Positions 8,403 to 17,940 are shown, counted from the stretch's first letter. The stretch: DNA of 64,000 bases from Clostridium frigidicarnis (GCF_900111985.1 NZ_FOKI01000004.1:124001-188000); one strand, 5' to 3'. Translations and numbers: made by a program. Notes: a model not told the origin generated them from the letters alone.

Positions 8403-8564
8403 AGGCACATTCAAAAAAAATAACAAGTCAGTATGCTAGTCTATTTTGTGCCATACTGTGTCAGCCATATTAGCCCATAGTCTATGCTATGAACTAATAT
8501 CACTTTCTTGTCTGACACAAAATATACATGGCATCTTTGACTTGTTATTTTCTTTCATGTGCCT
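8403..8564. repeat. ~160-nt palindromic element (long imperfect hairpin)
   Basis: Nested inverted repeats share one centre: AGGCACAT (8403-8410)/ATGTGCCT (8557-8564); AAATAACAAGTCA (8418-8430)/TGACTTGTTATTT (8538-8550); TATTTTGTG/CACAAAATA; ATATTAG/CTAATAT; apical CATAG/CTATG. The whole folds as one long stem with bulges and has no open frame. The form fits a miniature inverted-repeat element or a structured RNA. It lies just upstream of the ribosome binding site of the next small gene, so it may be in that leader. Confidence 0.75.
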
Positions 8565-8590
8565 AAGATAAGCATAGGAGGAGTTACACT

Positions 8591-8776
8591 ATGGAAGTTA
8601 ATGTTTATTTAAAAGGAAATACAGAGCCTGTTACATATAAAGGTGATAGAATAGATGTTTTGGATTTCAAGATGAATGGAATTAATTATAAACAAATAAG
8701 ATGCTTTAAAAATGGATTTTCTAAAAGTGAGCTTATAGAAGTTAATGGAATTGATAAAATAAAGGAAGAAAAATAA
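8591..8776 (+). CDS. 61-residue protein of unknown function, first gene of topB cluster
   Basis: AGGAGGAG is 7 bases before the ATG. The small beta-rich acidic/basic protein starts MEVNVYLKGNTEPVTYKGD; it has one Cys and no membrane helix or known motif. It ends 28 bases before topB, so it is probably co-transcribed with it. Confidence 0.7.
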   Translation: MEVNVYLKGNTEPVTYKGDRIDVLDFKMNGINYKQIRCFKNGFSKSELIEVNGIDKIKEEK

Positions 8777-8804
8777 TTTAAGAGAAGACTGAAAGGATAT
8801 TAAT

Positions 8805-10985
8805 ATGAGTAAAATATTAGTTTTAGCTGAAAAACCTTCAGTAGGAAGAGACTTAGCTAGAGTTTTGAGATGTAATAAAAAAGGCAATGGGTGTCTTGAA
8901 GGAGATAAATATATTGTAACGTGGGCATTAGGACATTTAGTTACTTTAGCAAACCCAGAAGCATATGATGATAGATTTAAAAATTGGGAAATGGAAACAT
9001 TGCCAATGATTCCAGATAGATTTAAGATCGTTGTTATAAAATCTAGTGGAAAACAGTTTAGTGCTGTAAAGGAACAAATAAATAGAAATGATGTTAGTGA
9101 GATAGTTATAGCTACTGATGCAGGACGTGAAGGGGAACTTGTGGCAAGATGGATACTAGACAAGGTACATAACAGAAAGCCATTAAAAAGACTATGGATA
9201 TCCTCTGTTACGGACAAAGCAATAAAAGAAGGATTCAGTAAATTAAAACCAGGAAAAGAATATGAAAATTTATATTATTCAGCTGTAGCTAGGGCAGAGG
9301 CTGATTGGGTAATAGGAATAAATGCAACAAGGGCATTAACTTGTAAATATAATACAAGTCTTTCTTGTGGAAGAGTTCAAACACCTACTTTAGCAATGAT
9401 AGCTAAGAGAGAAGATGAAATAAAGAATTTTAAGCCAAAAACTTATTATGGAATAAGTGCAGATGTTAAGGGAATGAGGTTAACGTGGCAAAATAAAAGA
9501 AACAATGATACAAAAACATTTAATAAAAAAGAAGTAGAAGATAGTTTGAAAAATATAAAGTCAAAGGATGCAATAGTTAAGGAACTAAATAAATCCATGA
9601 AAAAGGAATATGCACCAAAGCTTTATGATTTAACAGAACTTCAAAGAGATGCAAATAGAATTTTTGGATACTCTGCAAAAGAAACTTTATCAATAATGCA
9701 AAGACTATATGAAAATTATAAGGTTCTTACTTATCCAAGAACAGATTCAAGATATTTAACAGATGATATGGTAGACACATTAAAAGATAGAGTAAAAGTT
9801 TGTATGACAGGTCCATATTCTAAAGTTGCAATGAATATATTAAAAGGAACTATAAAAGGAAGTAAGTCTTTTGTGGATAATAGTAAAGTATCAGATCACC
9901 ACGCTATAATTCCAACAGAAGAAAGCATTGTTTTGAGTAAATTAGGAGATAAGGAAAGAAAAATTTATGATCTAGTTATAAAAAGATTTTTAGCAGTTTT
10001 AAGCAAACCATGTGAGTATGAAGAAATTACATTGAAAGCTGAAATTGGAGAAGAAGTATTTAAAGCAAAAGGAAAAAGAATAATATCATTAGGGTTTAAA
10101 GAAATATATTCTAAAGAAGAGCATGGTGAGGATAGTAAAGAAAATCAATTACTACCTGATGTAACTAAGGGACAAATATTAAAGGTTATTAATATAAAAG
10201 AGACTAGTGGAGAAACTAAGCCACCAGCACCGTTTAATGAAGGTACTCTTTTATCTGCTATGGAAAATCCTGCGAAATATATGGAAAGTAGCAATAATGA
10301 ATTGGCTAAAACTCTAGGGGAAACTGGTGGACTTGGAACAGTAGCTACAAGAGCTGATATTATTGAAAAATTATTCAATACTTTCTTACTTGAAAAGAAA
10401 GGTAAGGATATATATATAACATCTAAAGGAAGCCAACTATTGAATCTTGTTCCAAGGGATTTAAAATCTCCAGAACTTACGGCTAAATGGGAACAAAAAC
10501 TTAATAATATATCTAAAGGAAAACTTAATAAAAATGTTTTCATAAATGATATGAAAGAATATTCAAAAGTTATAGTAAATGAAATAAAAAATAGTGGAGA
10601 AAAATTTATTCATGAAAATGTAACTGGAGAGAAATGTCCAAAATGCGGCAAAAAAATGCTTCAGGTAAACACAAAAAAAGGAAGAATGCTTGTATGTCAG
10701 GACAGACAATGTGGAGAAAGAAAGAATTTAGCAATGGTAACAAATTCAAGATGTCCAAATTGCCATAAGAAATTAGAACTTCGTGGTGAGGGAGATGGAA
10801 GGATATTTGTTTGTGGTTGTGGATATAGAGAAAAATTAAATTCATTTAATGAAAGAAAGAAAAAAGAATCTCAAAATGTATCTAAAAAAGAGGCTCAGAA
10901 ATATATAAAGAAAATACAAAAAGAAAATGATGAACCAGTAAACTCAGCTCTTGCAGAAGCCTTAGCAAAGTTGAATTTAAAATAA
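8805..10985 (+). CDS. topB: DNA topoisomerase III (type IA)
   Basis: 726 residues. Relaxes or decatenates DNA by transient single-strand cleavage. The N-terminal Toprim domain shows LAEKPSVG and the metal-binding DAGREGE; the active-site tyrosine is Y310 in YPRTDSRYL, as in other Firmicute TopB proteins. C-terminal zinc-ribbon elements are visible (CPKCGKKML then CQDRQC; CPNCHKKLE then CGCGY), followed by a Lys-rich tail. The start ATG is well defined by the family N-terminus MSKILVLAEKPSV. A 61-residue gene precedes it and a small zinc-ribbon gene follows 24 bases later, likely one operon. Confidence 0.96.
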   Translation: MSKILVLAEKPSVGRDLARVLRCNKKGNGCLEGDKYIVTWALGHLVTLANPEAYDDRFKNWEMETLPMIPDRFKIVVIKSSGKQFSAVKEQINRNDVSEIVIATDAGREGELVARWILDKVHNRKPLKRLWISSVTDKAIKEGFSKLKPGKEYENLYYSAVARAEADWVIGINATRALTCKYNTSLSCGRVQTPTLAMIAKREDEIKNFKPKTYYGISADVKGMRLTWQNKRNNDTKTFNKKEVEDSLKNIKSKDAIVKELNKSMKKEYAPKLYDLTELQRDANRIFGYSAKETLSIMQRLYENYKVLTYPRTDSRYLTDDMVDTLKDRVKVCMTGPYSKVAMNILKGTIKGSKSFVDNSKVSDHHAIIPTEESIVLSKLGDKERKIYDLVIKRFLAVLSKPCEYEEITLKAEIGEEVFKAKGKRIISLGFKEIYSKEEHGEDSKENQLLPDVTKGQILKVINIKETSGETKPPAPFNEGTLLSAMENPAKYMESSNNELAKTLGETGGLGTVATRADIIEKLFNTFLLEKKGKDIYITSKGSQLLNLVPRDLKSPELTAKWEQKLNNISKGKLNKNVFINDMKEYSKVIVNEIKNSGEKFIHENVTGEKCPKCGKKMLQVNTKKGRMLVCQDRQCGERKNLAMVTNSRCPNCHKKLELRGEGDGRIFVCGCGYREKLNSFNERKKKESQNVSKKEAQKYIKKIQKENDEPVNSALAEALAKLNLK

Positions 10986-11009
10986 TAGCACCATAAGGAG
11001 GAGTAATAT

Positions 11010-11381
11010 ATGGCATTTGGAAAGAAAAGGTTATTTATAGGGGCACTTCCTGAAAAATTTATAAATAGTAATTTACCAATATGTCCTATGTGCTTAAATA
11101 AGACAGAATGGTTACATGAGCAACAGTTTACTTTTCAAGGAGTAAGGTTTAGGTATAAATGTCTGAAATGTAATTGTATAATATCCATATCAAGAAAAGA
11201 AGTTTTAAAGTATAACGATAATGAAATACTAATATTAAAAACAAAGAAAACAAGAAAAGAATTTCAGCCGCTTATGGGGGTTGAGGATATGGGGAAAAGT
11301 AAAAGTGATAATCTAAAAGTTGGATATCAATATTCATTAAAGGATATGAAAACATTAACTGGAGAAATCTTGAAAAGATAA
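11010..11381 (+). CDS. Small protein with N-terminal zinc ribbon, unknown function
   Basis: 123 residues after AAGGAGGAG. CPMC and CLKC pairs about 25 residues apart (residues about 25-57) make a four-cysteine zinc ribbon; the remainder is basic and helical with no family match. Placed 24 bases after topB and before a terminator, it may act on nucleic acid with TopB, which is inference from position only. Confidence 0.72.
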   Translation: MAFGKKRLFIGALPEKFINSNLPICPMCLNKTEWLHEQQFTFQGVRFRYKCLKCNCIISISRKEVLKYNDNEILILKTKKTRKEFQPLMGVEDMGKSKSDNLKVGYQYSLKDMKTLTGEILKR

Positions 11382-11386
11382 TATTA

Positions 11387-11442
11387 AAGGTATATTTTTA
11401 TATTGTATCAATGGAAAATACATATGAAAATATACCTTTTTG
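11387..11442 (+). terminator. Intrinsic terminator of topB cluster
   Basis: AAGGTATATTTT (11387-11398) pairs with AAAATATACCTT (11427-11438), followed by TTTTGTTTT. Confidence 0.75.
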
Positions 11443-11460
11443 TTTTCTTGAAAATCATAG

Positions 11461-11600
11461 ATATATAAATTCTAAAAAAGTTTATTCATTTGAATTTAAA
11501 TTGTGATTTTGATAATTCCTAACAAGGTAACTTAGAAAATTATGAATTTTCTAAGTTAGAACTTATATAATGAAATGTAAAAACTTTCTTCTTGATTTTA
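11461..11600. repeat. Intergenic repeat family 2, copy 1, with central palindrome
   Basis: Similar over about 120 bases to 48405-48545 (TTTGAATTTAAATTGTGATTT versus TTTGATTTTAAACTGTGATTT, and both with TTAGAACTTATAT). At its centre TAACTTAGAAAATT (11528-11541) and AATTTTCTAAGTTA (11545-11558) are perfect arms around ATG. No open frame. The second copy has a decayed palindrome. Confidence 0.6.
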
Positions 11601-11816
11601 CAACAAAAAATTATATTAATATAAGGTACTATTAATGCATCCATGAGAAAAATACCTATGTGAAACAGTATGCGGAAGATTAAAACATTTAAATTAGCAA
11701 TATTTAATAATAATAGAAGTGGATTAATAATGATATTTTTAAAAACCTGTGCTAGAATTTAAAATGTCGATTTCGTGATGACTTAATGGATAATGGTGCA
11801 CACATAGGAGGATGTT
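11601..11816. other. Leader region of hydA
   Basis: AT-rich; contains AAAAACCTGTGCTAGAATTT (from about 11741), a partial match to the AAAACCTGTGATTTT repeat found before clcF and the helicase gene. GGAGGATGTT is the ribosome binding site of hydA. I see no recognisable riboswitch. Confidence 0.4.
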
Positions 11817-13541
11817 ATGGTAAGAATTATAATAAACAACAAAAACATAGAGGTTGAAAATAATACGACAATATTAAAAGCAGCAAGAGAAAATGGAATA
11901 GATATATCAACTCTTTGTTTTTTAAAGGATTGTAACGATGTTGGAAATTGTGGAATATGTGTGGTTGAAATAGAAGGATATGATGATTTAGTAATGGCAT
12001 GTAATACAGTGGTAGAAGAAGACATGGTTATTACTACTAATAGTGAAAGAGTAGAAGATTCAATAAAGAATAAACTATCTGTACTTTTGGATAGTCATGA
12101 ATTCAAATGTGGACCATGCAAAAGAAGAGAAACATGCGAATTTTTAAAACTTATTATAAAACATAAGGCTAGAGCTAGCAAACCATTTATAGTAACCAAT
12201 AAAACAGAATACATAGATGATAGAAGTAAATCTTTAGTTATAGATAGAACAAAATGTGTTAAGTGTGGTAGGTGCGTAGGAGCCTGTGAGAAAAAAACAG
12301 GTACATGCACCATACAATTTATTCAAAAGGGACAAGACAAAGTTATAGGTACTGAAGGATTAAAATGTTTTGATGAAACAAATTGTTTATTATGTGGACA
12401 ATGCGTAGCGGCATGCCCTGTTGATGCTTTGTCAGAAAAAACTCATATGGATAGAGTTAAAAATGCTTTGGGAAATCCTGAAAAGCACGTTATAGTTGCT
12501 ATTGCGCCATCTATTAGGACTGCTATGGGTGAAGAGTTTAGGATGGGATATGGAGTAGACGTAACAGGAAAGCTTTATACAGCATTAAGAATGTTAGGAT
12601 TTGATAAAATATTTGATATAAATTTTGGGGCTGATATGACAATAATGGAAGAGGCAACAGAGTTGGCTGAAAGAATAAAAAACAATGGACCATTTCCAAT
12701 GTTTACATCGTGCTGCCCAGCTTGGGTAAGACAAGTTGAAAATTATTATCCAGAGTTCTTAAATAATATATCAACAGTTAAATCTCCTCAACAAATATTT
12801 GGAGCTGCAAGCAAAACTTATTATCCAAGTGTAGAAAATTTAAATCCAGAAAGTGTTTTTACAGTAACAATAATGCCTTGTACAGCTAAGAAATATGAAG
12901 CGGATAGAATAGAAATGGAAACTAACGGGTTAAGGGATATAGATGCTGTTATAACAACTAGAGAACTTGCAAAAATTATAAAGGATGCAAAAATAGATTT
13001 CGCAAAACTAGAGGATAGTGAGGTTGATCCTTCTATGGGAGAATACACAGGAGCGGGAGCCATATTTGGAGCTACTGGTGGGGTATGTGAAGCAGCAATA
13101 AGAAGTGCTAAGGAATTTATAGAGGGAAAAGAACTTGAAAATATAGAATATAAACAAGTAAGGGGATTAAATGAAATAAAAGAAGCTACAGTTGAAATAG
13201 ATGGAAAAGAATATAATATGGCAGTAATAAATGGAGCAGCAAATGTATTTGAATTTATAAAATCAGGGAAAATTCAAAGTAAGAAATATCATTTTATAGA
13301 GGTTATGGCATGTTCTGGAGGTTGTGTTGATGGTGGTGGTCAACCACATGTTAGTGCCAAGGATAGGGAAAACATAAATATAAGACAAGTAAGAGCGTCT
13401 GTATTATATAATCAAGATAAGGTTCTTAAGAAAAGAAAATCTCATGAAAATGGGGCTTTAATTAAGATGTATGAAGGTTACATGGGTATGCCAGGCAAGG
13501 GTAAGGCTCATGAGATATTACATCATAAATATGTAAAATAA
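11817..13541 (+). CDS. hydA: [FeFe] hydrogenase, CpI type
   Basis: Reduces protons to H2 with electrons from ferredoxin, disposing of excess reductant during fermentation. 574 residues with the full clostridial layout: an N-terminal plant-type [2Fe-2S] domain (C34 and following cysteines), a His-Cys3 cluster region (DSHEFKCGPCKRRETC), two [4Fe-4S] motifs (CVKCGRCVGAC and CLLCGQCVAACP), then the H-cluster domain. H-cluster motifs are L1 TSCCPAW (C299/C300), L2 MPCTAKKYE and L3 MACSGGCVDGGGQ; all are intact. Single-gene unit with its own terminator; HydEFG maturases are not in this window. Confidence 0.97.
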   Translation: MVRIIINNKNIEVENNTTILKAARENGIDISTLCFLKDCNDVGNCGICVVEIEGYDDLVMACNTVVEEDMVITTNSERVEDSIKNKLSVLLDSHEFKCGPCKRRETCEFLKLIIKHKARASKPFIVTNKTEYIDDRSKSLVIDRTKCVKCGRCVGACEKKTGTCTIQFIQKGQDKVIGTEGLKCFDETNCLLCGQCVAACPVDALSEKTHMDRVKNALGNPEKHVIVAIAPSIRTAMGEEFRMGYGVDVTGKLYTALRMLGFDKIFDINFGADMTIMEEATELAERIKNNGPFPMFTSCCPAWVRQVENYYPEFLNNISTVKSPQQIFGAASKTYYPSVENLNPESVFTVTIMPCTAKKYEADRIEMETNGLRDIDAVITTRELAKIIKDAKIDFAKLEDSEVDPSMGEYTGAGAIFGATGGVCEAAIRSAKEFIEGKELENIEYKQVRGLNEIKEATVEIDGKEYNMAVINGAANVFEFIKSGKIQSKKYHFIEVMACSGGCVDGGGQPHVSAKDRENINIRQVRASVLYNQDKVLKKRKSHENGALIKMYEGYMGMPGKGKAHEILHHKYVK

Positions 13542-13546
13542 TTAAT

Positions 13547-13586
13547 AAGAAACTTATTTGATAAACTCAAATAAGTTTCTTTGTTA
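13547..13586 (+). terminator. Intrinsic terminator of hydA
   Basis: AAGAAACTTATTTG (13547-13560) / CAAATAAGTTTCTT (13568-13581), then TGTTAT. Confidence 0.85.
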
Positions 13587-14478
13587 TATTTATAACAAAT
13601 TTTAATGAAACATACATAATATAGAAATAAATATTATACATTCTTAATAGTAAAAAGTAGGAGCAGTGTGAAAGATTTAAATGAAACATGAAAAGTAATA
13701 TACAATTTTTACTTAAAAGTTAAAGTAGTTAAAAGTAAAAATCCTATAGATATAATAAGGGATATAAAAAAATAGGTAATACGTATAGAAATAGGAAGTT
13801 CATAATAATATTTAATTTAAACGTATTAGTATGTTTAAATTAAATTATAGCATGGTTAAAATTAAGCTAGTATGGTTAGTGAAATATATTTTTAGGGTAA
13901 TCTAGTATACATAATTAATATATAATAAAAAAGAAGCAGATAAGGACAATGTTAAGTAAATGAAACAATAATTGCAATATTGAATGAAAAATTATTAAAA
14001 TCTAAAATAAAAAGAATAAAATTTGGCAAAAGAAAAATATTTTTAATTAAATTAAATTTTAACAATGTATAAATAAATAATAATAAATTTTTATCAATAA
14101 AAGGGTATGGAATAAGGGGTAATAGATAATGTTGTAACCTTTAAAGTGGTGGTGTATTTAAAATTGAGATGAAAATTTATAATCACGTACAAAATTACAA
14201 AAATATACAAAAATTGTGAATTATATCACAAGATTATTAAAAATCAACTAAATTTTTATGATATATTTCAAAAAAAATCAAGAATTTATCTATTATTTAA
14301 TAGGAAATGCAAGAAAATTTTCATTAAATAATAAAAATCAAGTTTAACTATTAATAATGTGTCGTTTTTATTGAAAATAATAAAAATAACAAAAAGTAAA
14401 AACATTGATTTTATTGGTGCATTATGTATACTTATATATAGAAACATAAAATTAAACATTGAATTAGGGGGAAAAAAG
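13587..14478. other. ~900-base non-coding region before the first permease gene
   Basis: Unusually long gap with no convincing gene. It holds a perfect 13-bp-arm hairpin, ATTTAATTTAAAC (13810-13822)/GTTTAAATTAAAT (13833-13845), without a following T-run. No T-box, lysine, SAM or other riboswitch signature is visible. The open frame from 14359 into the permease has no ribosome binding site and is not the gene start. Confidence 0.5.
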
Positions 14479-15996
14479 ATGTCTTCAAATGGAGAAAAAA
14501 CTAAAAAACTAACGTTAGTGCCATTAATACTAATGATATTTACATCAGTATTTGGATTTGCTAACATGCCAAGATCATATTACTTAATGGGATATGGTGC
14601 TATTCCATGGTTCATATTCTCAGGACTATTATTTTTCATTCCATATGCATTTATGATGGCAGAATATGGAGCAGCATTTAAAAGTGAAAAGGGTGGAATA
14701 TACTCTTGGATGGAAAAATCTGTTGGAGCTAAATATGCTTTTGTAGGAACATTTATGTGGTATGCTTCATACATAATATGGATGGTAAACGTTTCAGCTA
14801 GTATATGGATACCAGCATCAAACGCAATAATGGGAAAAGATACTACACAAGCTTGGTCTTTATTTGGACTAAACACAACTCAAACTTTAGGAGTATTAGG
14901 AATTTTATGGATAATATTTGTTACAGTTACTGCTTCTAAAGGATTAGAGAAAATAACTAAGGTAACATCTGTTGGAGGAACTGCAGTTGCATTACTGAAT
15001 GTTGTTTTATTAGTAGGTGCCATAGTTGTACTAGCATGTAATGGTGGAAAGTTAGCTGAACCAATAGTATCAGCTGCATCACTAGTAGATTCACCTAACC
15101 CTGCTTATCAAAGTACACTTGGAATGTTATCATTTGTAGTTTTTGCTATATTTTCATTCGGGGGAATAGAAGTTGTTGGTGGAGTTGTTGACCAAACAGA
15201 AAATGCTGAAACTACATTCCCAAAAGGATTAAAAATGTCAGCAATTATAATCTGTGTAGGTTATGCTATAGGAATATTCCTTTGTGGTATATTTGTTAAC
15301 TGGGCTGGATCACTTGCAGGAAAAGAAGTTCATATGGGTAATGTTGCATATGTAATGATGCAACAATTAGGATATAAAATAGGTATGGGCTTTGGATTAG
15401 GAGAAGCAACAGCTTTAACTATAGGAGCTTGGGTTGCTAGATTTGTTGGATTATCAATGTTCCTTGCATTAACTGGAGCATTCTTCACATTATCTTATGC
15501 GCCATTAAAGCAATTAATAGAAGGATCACCAAAAGAAATTTGGCCAGGAAAAATGGGCAAAATAGAAGATGGAATGCCAAAGAACGCCATGAAAATTCAA
15601 GCAATAATAGTTTGTGCAATGATAGGTTTAGTATCATTTGGTGGACAAGGTGCTACTGAATTCTTCTCAAAACTAATACTTATGACTAACGTTGCAATGA
15701 CAATACCTTATATATTCTTATCACTTGCTTTCATAGGATTCAAGAAAAATAAGGATATAGTAAAACCTTTCGAAGCTTATAAGAGCGAAAAAAGTGCAGT
15801 AATTGCAGCAGTTGTAGTTAGTTTAGTAGTTGGATTTGCTAATATATTTACCATAATAAAACCAACGATTGAAGGAAATTATGGTGATACTATATGGATG
15901 ATAGCTGGACCAATTGTCTTTACATTAATAGCATTATTGTTATTTGGAAATTATGAAAAGAAAAATCTTGTAAGTAAGAAAGATAACGTAGCTTAA
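14479..15996 (+). CDS. APC-superfamily amino-acid permease, YjeM / glutamate:GABA antiporter type (copy 1)
   Basis: 505 residues from ATG 14479, chosen because AGGGGGAAAAAAG precedes it and the paralogue at 16252 starts at the same point (KKLTLVPLILMIFTSVFG). About 12 hydrophobic helices; the conserved N-terminal stretch with NMPRSYYLMGYGAIPW closely matches E. coli YjeM of the glutamate/GABA antiporter branch. The probable role is uptake or exchange of an amino acid coupled to a decarboxylation or fermentation product; the substrate is not determinable. It has its own terminator, so it is expressed apart from copy 2. Confidence 0.88.
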   Translation: MSSNGEKTKKLTLVPLILMIFTSVFGFANMPRSYYLMGYGAIPWFIFSGLLFFIPYAFMMAEYGAAFKSEKGGIYSWMEKSVGAKYAFVGTFMWYASYIIWMVNVSASIWIPASNAIMGKDTTQAWSLFGLNTTQTLGVLGILWIIFVTVTASKGLEKITKVTSVGGTAVALLNVVLLVGAIVVLACNGGKLAEPIVSAASLVDSPNPAYQSTLGMLSFVVFAIFSFGGIEVVGGVVDQTENAETTFPKGLKMSAIIICVGYAIGIFLCGIFVNWAGSLAGKEVHMGNVAYVMMQQLGYKIGMGFGLGEATALTIGAWVARFVGLSMFLALTGAFFTLSYAPLKQLIEGSPKEIWPGKMGKIEDGMPKNAMKIQAIIVCAMIGLVSFGGQGATEFFSKLILMTNVAMTIPYIFLSLAFIGFKKNKDIVKPFEAYKSEKSAVIAAVVVSLVVGFANIFTIIKPTIEGNYGDTIWMIAGPIVFTLIALLLFGNYEKKNLVSKKDNVA

Positions 15997-16008
15997 TACG
16001 ATTTAATG

Positions 16009-16042
16009 AAAAACCAAGGAAATTTATTTCCTTGGTTTTTAT
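16009..16042 (+). terminator. Intrinsic terminator
   Basis: AAAACCAAGGAAAT / ATTTCCTTGGTTTTT hairpin with a minimal loop, then ATTTTTTT. Confidence 0.9.
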
Positions 16043-16139
16043 TTTTTTGTATGGCTATAAACATATAGAAATTATAGGTATAAAAACTAAAAAAAATAAC
16101 AAACTAAACATTATAAAAGTAAAAATTAATAAATAATAC

Positions 16140-16162
16140 CTTTCATATATTATATATGAAAG
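16140..16162. promoter_or_regulatory. Perfect palindrome upstream of permease copy 2
   Basis: Two 11-base arms (CTTTCATATAT and ATATATGAAAG) around one central base, about 90 bases before the start codon. No T-run follows, so it is more likely an operator or leader hairpin than a terminator. Not present before copy 1. Confidence 0.45.
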
Positions 16163-16251
16163 TATGACTATTAAAAATTTATATTATTTTTATTGTATGT
16201 TTATGTATAGTTATACTCATATTTTTAAAAGCATACATAGGAGGAAGAGAA

Positions 16252-17751
16252 ATGTCTGTAAATGAACAAAAGAATAAAAAGTTAACATTAGTACCTTTAA
16301 TATTAATGATATTTACATCAGTATTTGGGTTTGCTAACATGCCAAGATCATATTACTTAATGGGATATGGTGCTATTCCATGGTACATACTTTCTGCAAT
16401 AACATTTTTTATACCATATGCATTTATGATGGCAGAATATGGGGCTGCTTTTAAAAGTGAAAAGGGTGGTATTTATTCATGGATGGAGAAATCTGTTGGA
16501 TCTAAATATGCATTTATAGGAACATTTATGTGGTATGCATCTTATGTAGTTTGGATGGTTAACGTTTCTTCAAGTATATGGATACCTTTTTCAAATGCTA
16601 TATTTGGATCAGATAATACAGCATCTTGGTCCTTGTTTGGATTAAATTCAACTCAAACATTAGGTGTTTTAGGAATAATATGGATAATATTTGTTACAAT
16701 TACAGCTTCAAAAGGGTTAGAAAAGATAACAAAAGTAACATCTATAGGTGGAATAGCTGTATCATTCTTAAATATTCTTTTGTTAGTTGGAGCTATGGTT
16801 GTTTTAATAGCTAATAAAGGACAATTAGCACAGCCTATAACATCAGTGTCTTCATTTGTACAATCACCAAATCCACAGTATCAATCATCTATATCAGTGT
16901 TATCATTTTTAGTTTTTGCTATATTTGCATTTGGTGGAATAGAAGTTGTTGGTGGAGTTGTGGATGAAACTGAAAATGCAGAAGTAATATTTCCAAAAGG
17001 TTTAAAAATAGCTGCAATAATTATATCTGTTGGATATGCACTTGGAATATTCCTTTGTGGTATATTTGTTAATTGGGGAGAAGTTCTTTCTTTCAATACA
17101 GTTCATATGGGTAATGTTGCCTATGTAATGATGAAGAACTTAGGTGTTGAGATAGGCTTAGGGTTAGGGTTAACTCAAACAGCATCATTAAGTATGGGTG
17201 TATGGGTAGCTAGATTTGTTGGTATATCCATGTTCCTTGCATTAAGTGGAGCATTCTTTACATTAACATATGCACCATTAAAACAATTAATAGAGGGAAC
17301 TCCAAAGGAGTTATGGCCAGGTAAAATAGGGGAAATAGAAGATGGTATGCCAAGAGTTGCAATGATAGTTCAAGCTTTTATAGTGTGTATAATGATATTC
17401 CTAGTATCATTTGGTGGAGAAGGAGCTTCAGAGTTCTTTAAAAAGCTAGTGCTTATGACAAACGTTGCAATGACTATACCATATTTATTTTTAGCAGTTG
17501 CATTTCCTAAATTTAAGAAGAAAGACAGCATAAAGAAACCATTTGAAGTTTATAATAGTTATTCAACAGCATTAATTGCATCTGTAATAGTTACATTAAC
17601 CGTTGGATTTGCTAATCTATTTACAATAATAGAGCCAGCTATAAATGGTGATATGGCATCAACTATATGGATGATTGGAGGACCAGTTATATTTACCTTA
17701 ATAGCAGTATTACTTTATAATAATTATGAAAAAAACTATTTAAAAAGATAA
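16252..17751 (+). CDS. APC-superfamily amino-acid permease, YjeM / glutamate:GABA antiporter type (copy 2)
   Basis: 499 residues after AGGAGGAAGAGAA. Very similar to copy 1 over the whole length: shared NMPRSYYLMGYGAIPW, GGIEVVGGVVD and YAPLKQLIEG. The two differ mainly in the loop around copy-1 residues 195-215 and at the C-terminus (YEKNYLKR versus YEKKNLVSKKDNVA). A tandem duplication with separate leader and terminator suggests diverged regulation or substrate choice. A Glu/GABA-type exchanger is the family expectation; the actual substrate is unknown. Confidence 0.88.
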   Translation: MSVNEQKNKKLTLVPLILMIFTSVFGFANMPRSYYLMGYGAIPWYILSAITFFIPYAFMMAEYGAAFKSEKGGIYSWMEKSVGSKYAFIGTFMWYASYVVWMVNVSSSIWIPFSNAIFGSDNTASWSLFGLNSTQTLGVLGIIWIIFVTITASKGLEKITKVTSIGGIAVSFLNILLLVGAMVVLIANKGQLAQPITSVSSFVQSPNPQYQSSISVLSFLVFAIFAFGGIEVVGGVVDETENAEVIFPKGLKIAAIIISVGYALGIFLCGIFVNWGEVLSFNTVHMGNVAYVMMKNLGVEIGLGLGLTQTASLSMGVWVARFVGISMFLALSGAFFTLTYAPLKQLIEGTPKELWPGKIGEIEDGMPRVAMIVQAFIVCIMIFLVSFGGEGASEFFKKLVLMTNVAMTIPYLFLAVAFPKFKKKDSIKKPFEVYNSYSTALIASVIVTLTVGFANLFTIIEPAINGDMASTIWMIGGPVIFTLIAVLLYNNYEKNYLKR

Positions 17752-17780
17752 TATTTATATATTTAATTTAAAGTTTTAAG

Positions 17781-17815
17781 AAAGCCTTAATGATATTCAT
17801 TAGGGCTTTTAATTT
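17781..17815 (+). terminator. Intrinsic terminator
   Basis: AAAGCCTTAATGA / TCATTAGGGCTTT hairpin followed by TAATTTT. Confidence 0.8.
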
Positions 17816-17940
17816 TAAAAGTAATTAATTATATATTAAGTTTTATACAATAAGTTGAATTAGTGTTTTTAAAAAGATATACTAGGTATAGAGGAGAATA
17901 TGCTTAAACAACAGGAATAACTGCAACTAGGAGGATTACT

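Noticed and set aside
8403-8564. tRNA or tRNA-like gene in the palindromic element
   Set aside because: Arms are far too long and nested on one axis; no T-loop or anticodon-arm signature.
8609-9217. 202-residue minus-strand open frame
   Set aside because: Antisense to the start of topB and to a small gene with good sites; low-complexity Ser/Leu/Phe composition.
14359-14478. 40-residue N-terminal extension of permease copy 1
   Set aside because: No ribosome binding site at 14359, and the paralogue starts at the position equivalent to 14479, which has a strong site.
13587-14478. Phage or plasmid attachment site in the long gap
   Set aside because: No direct repeats and no integrase; simple AT-rich composition explains the pattern.
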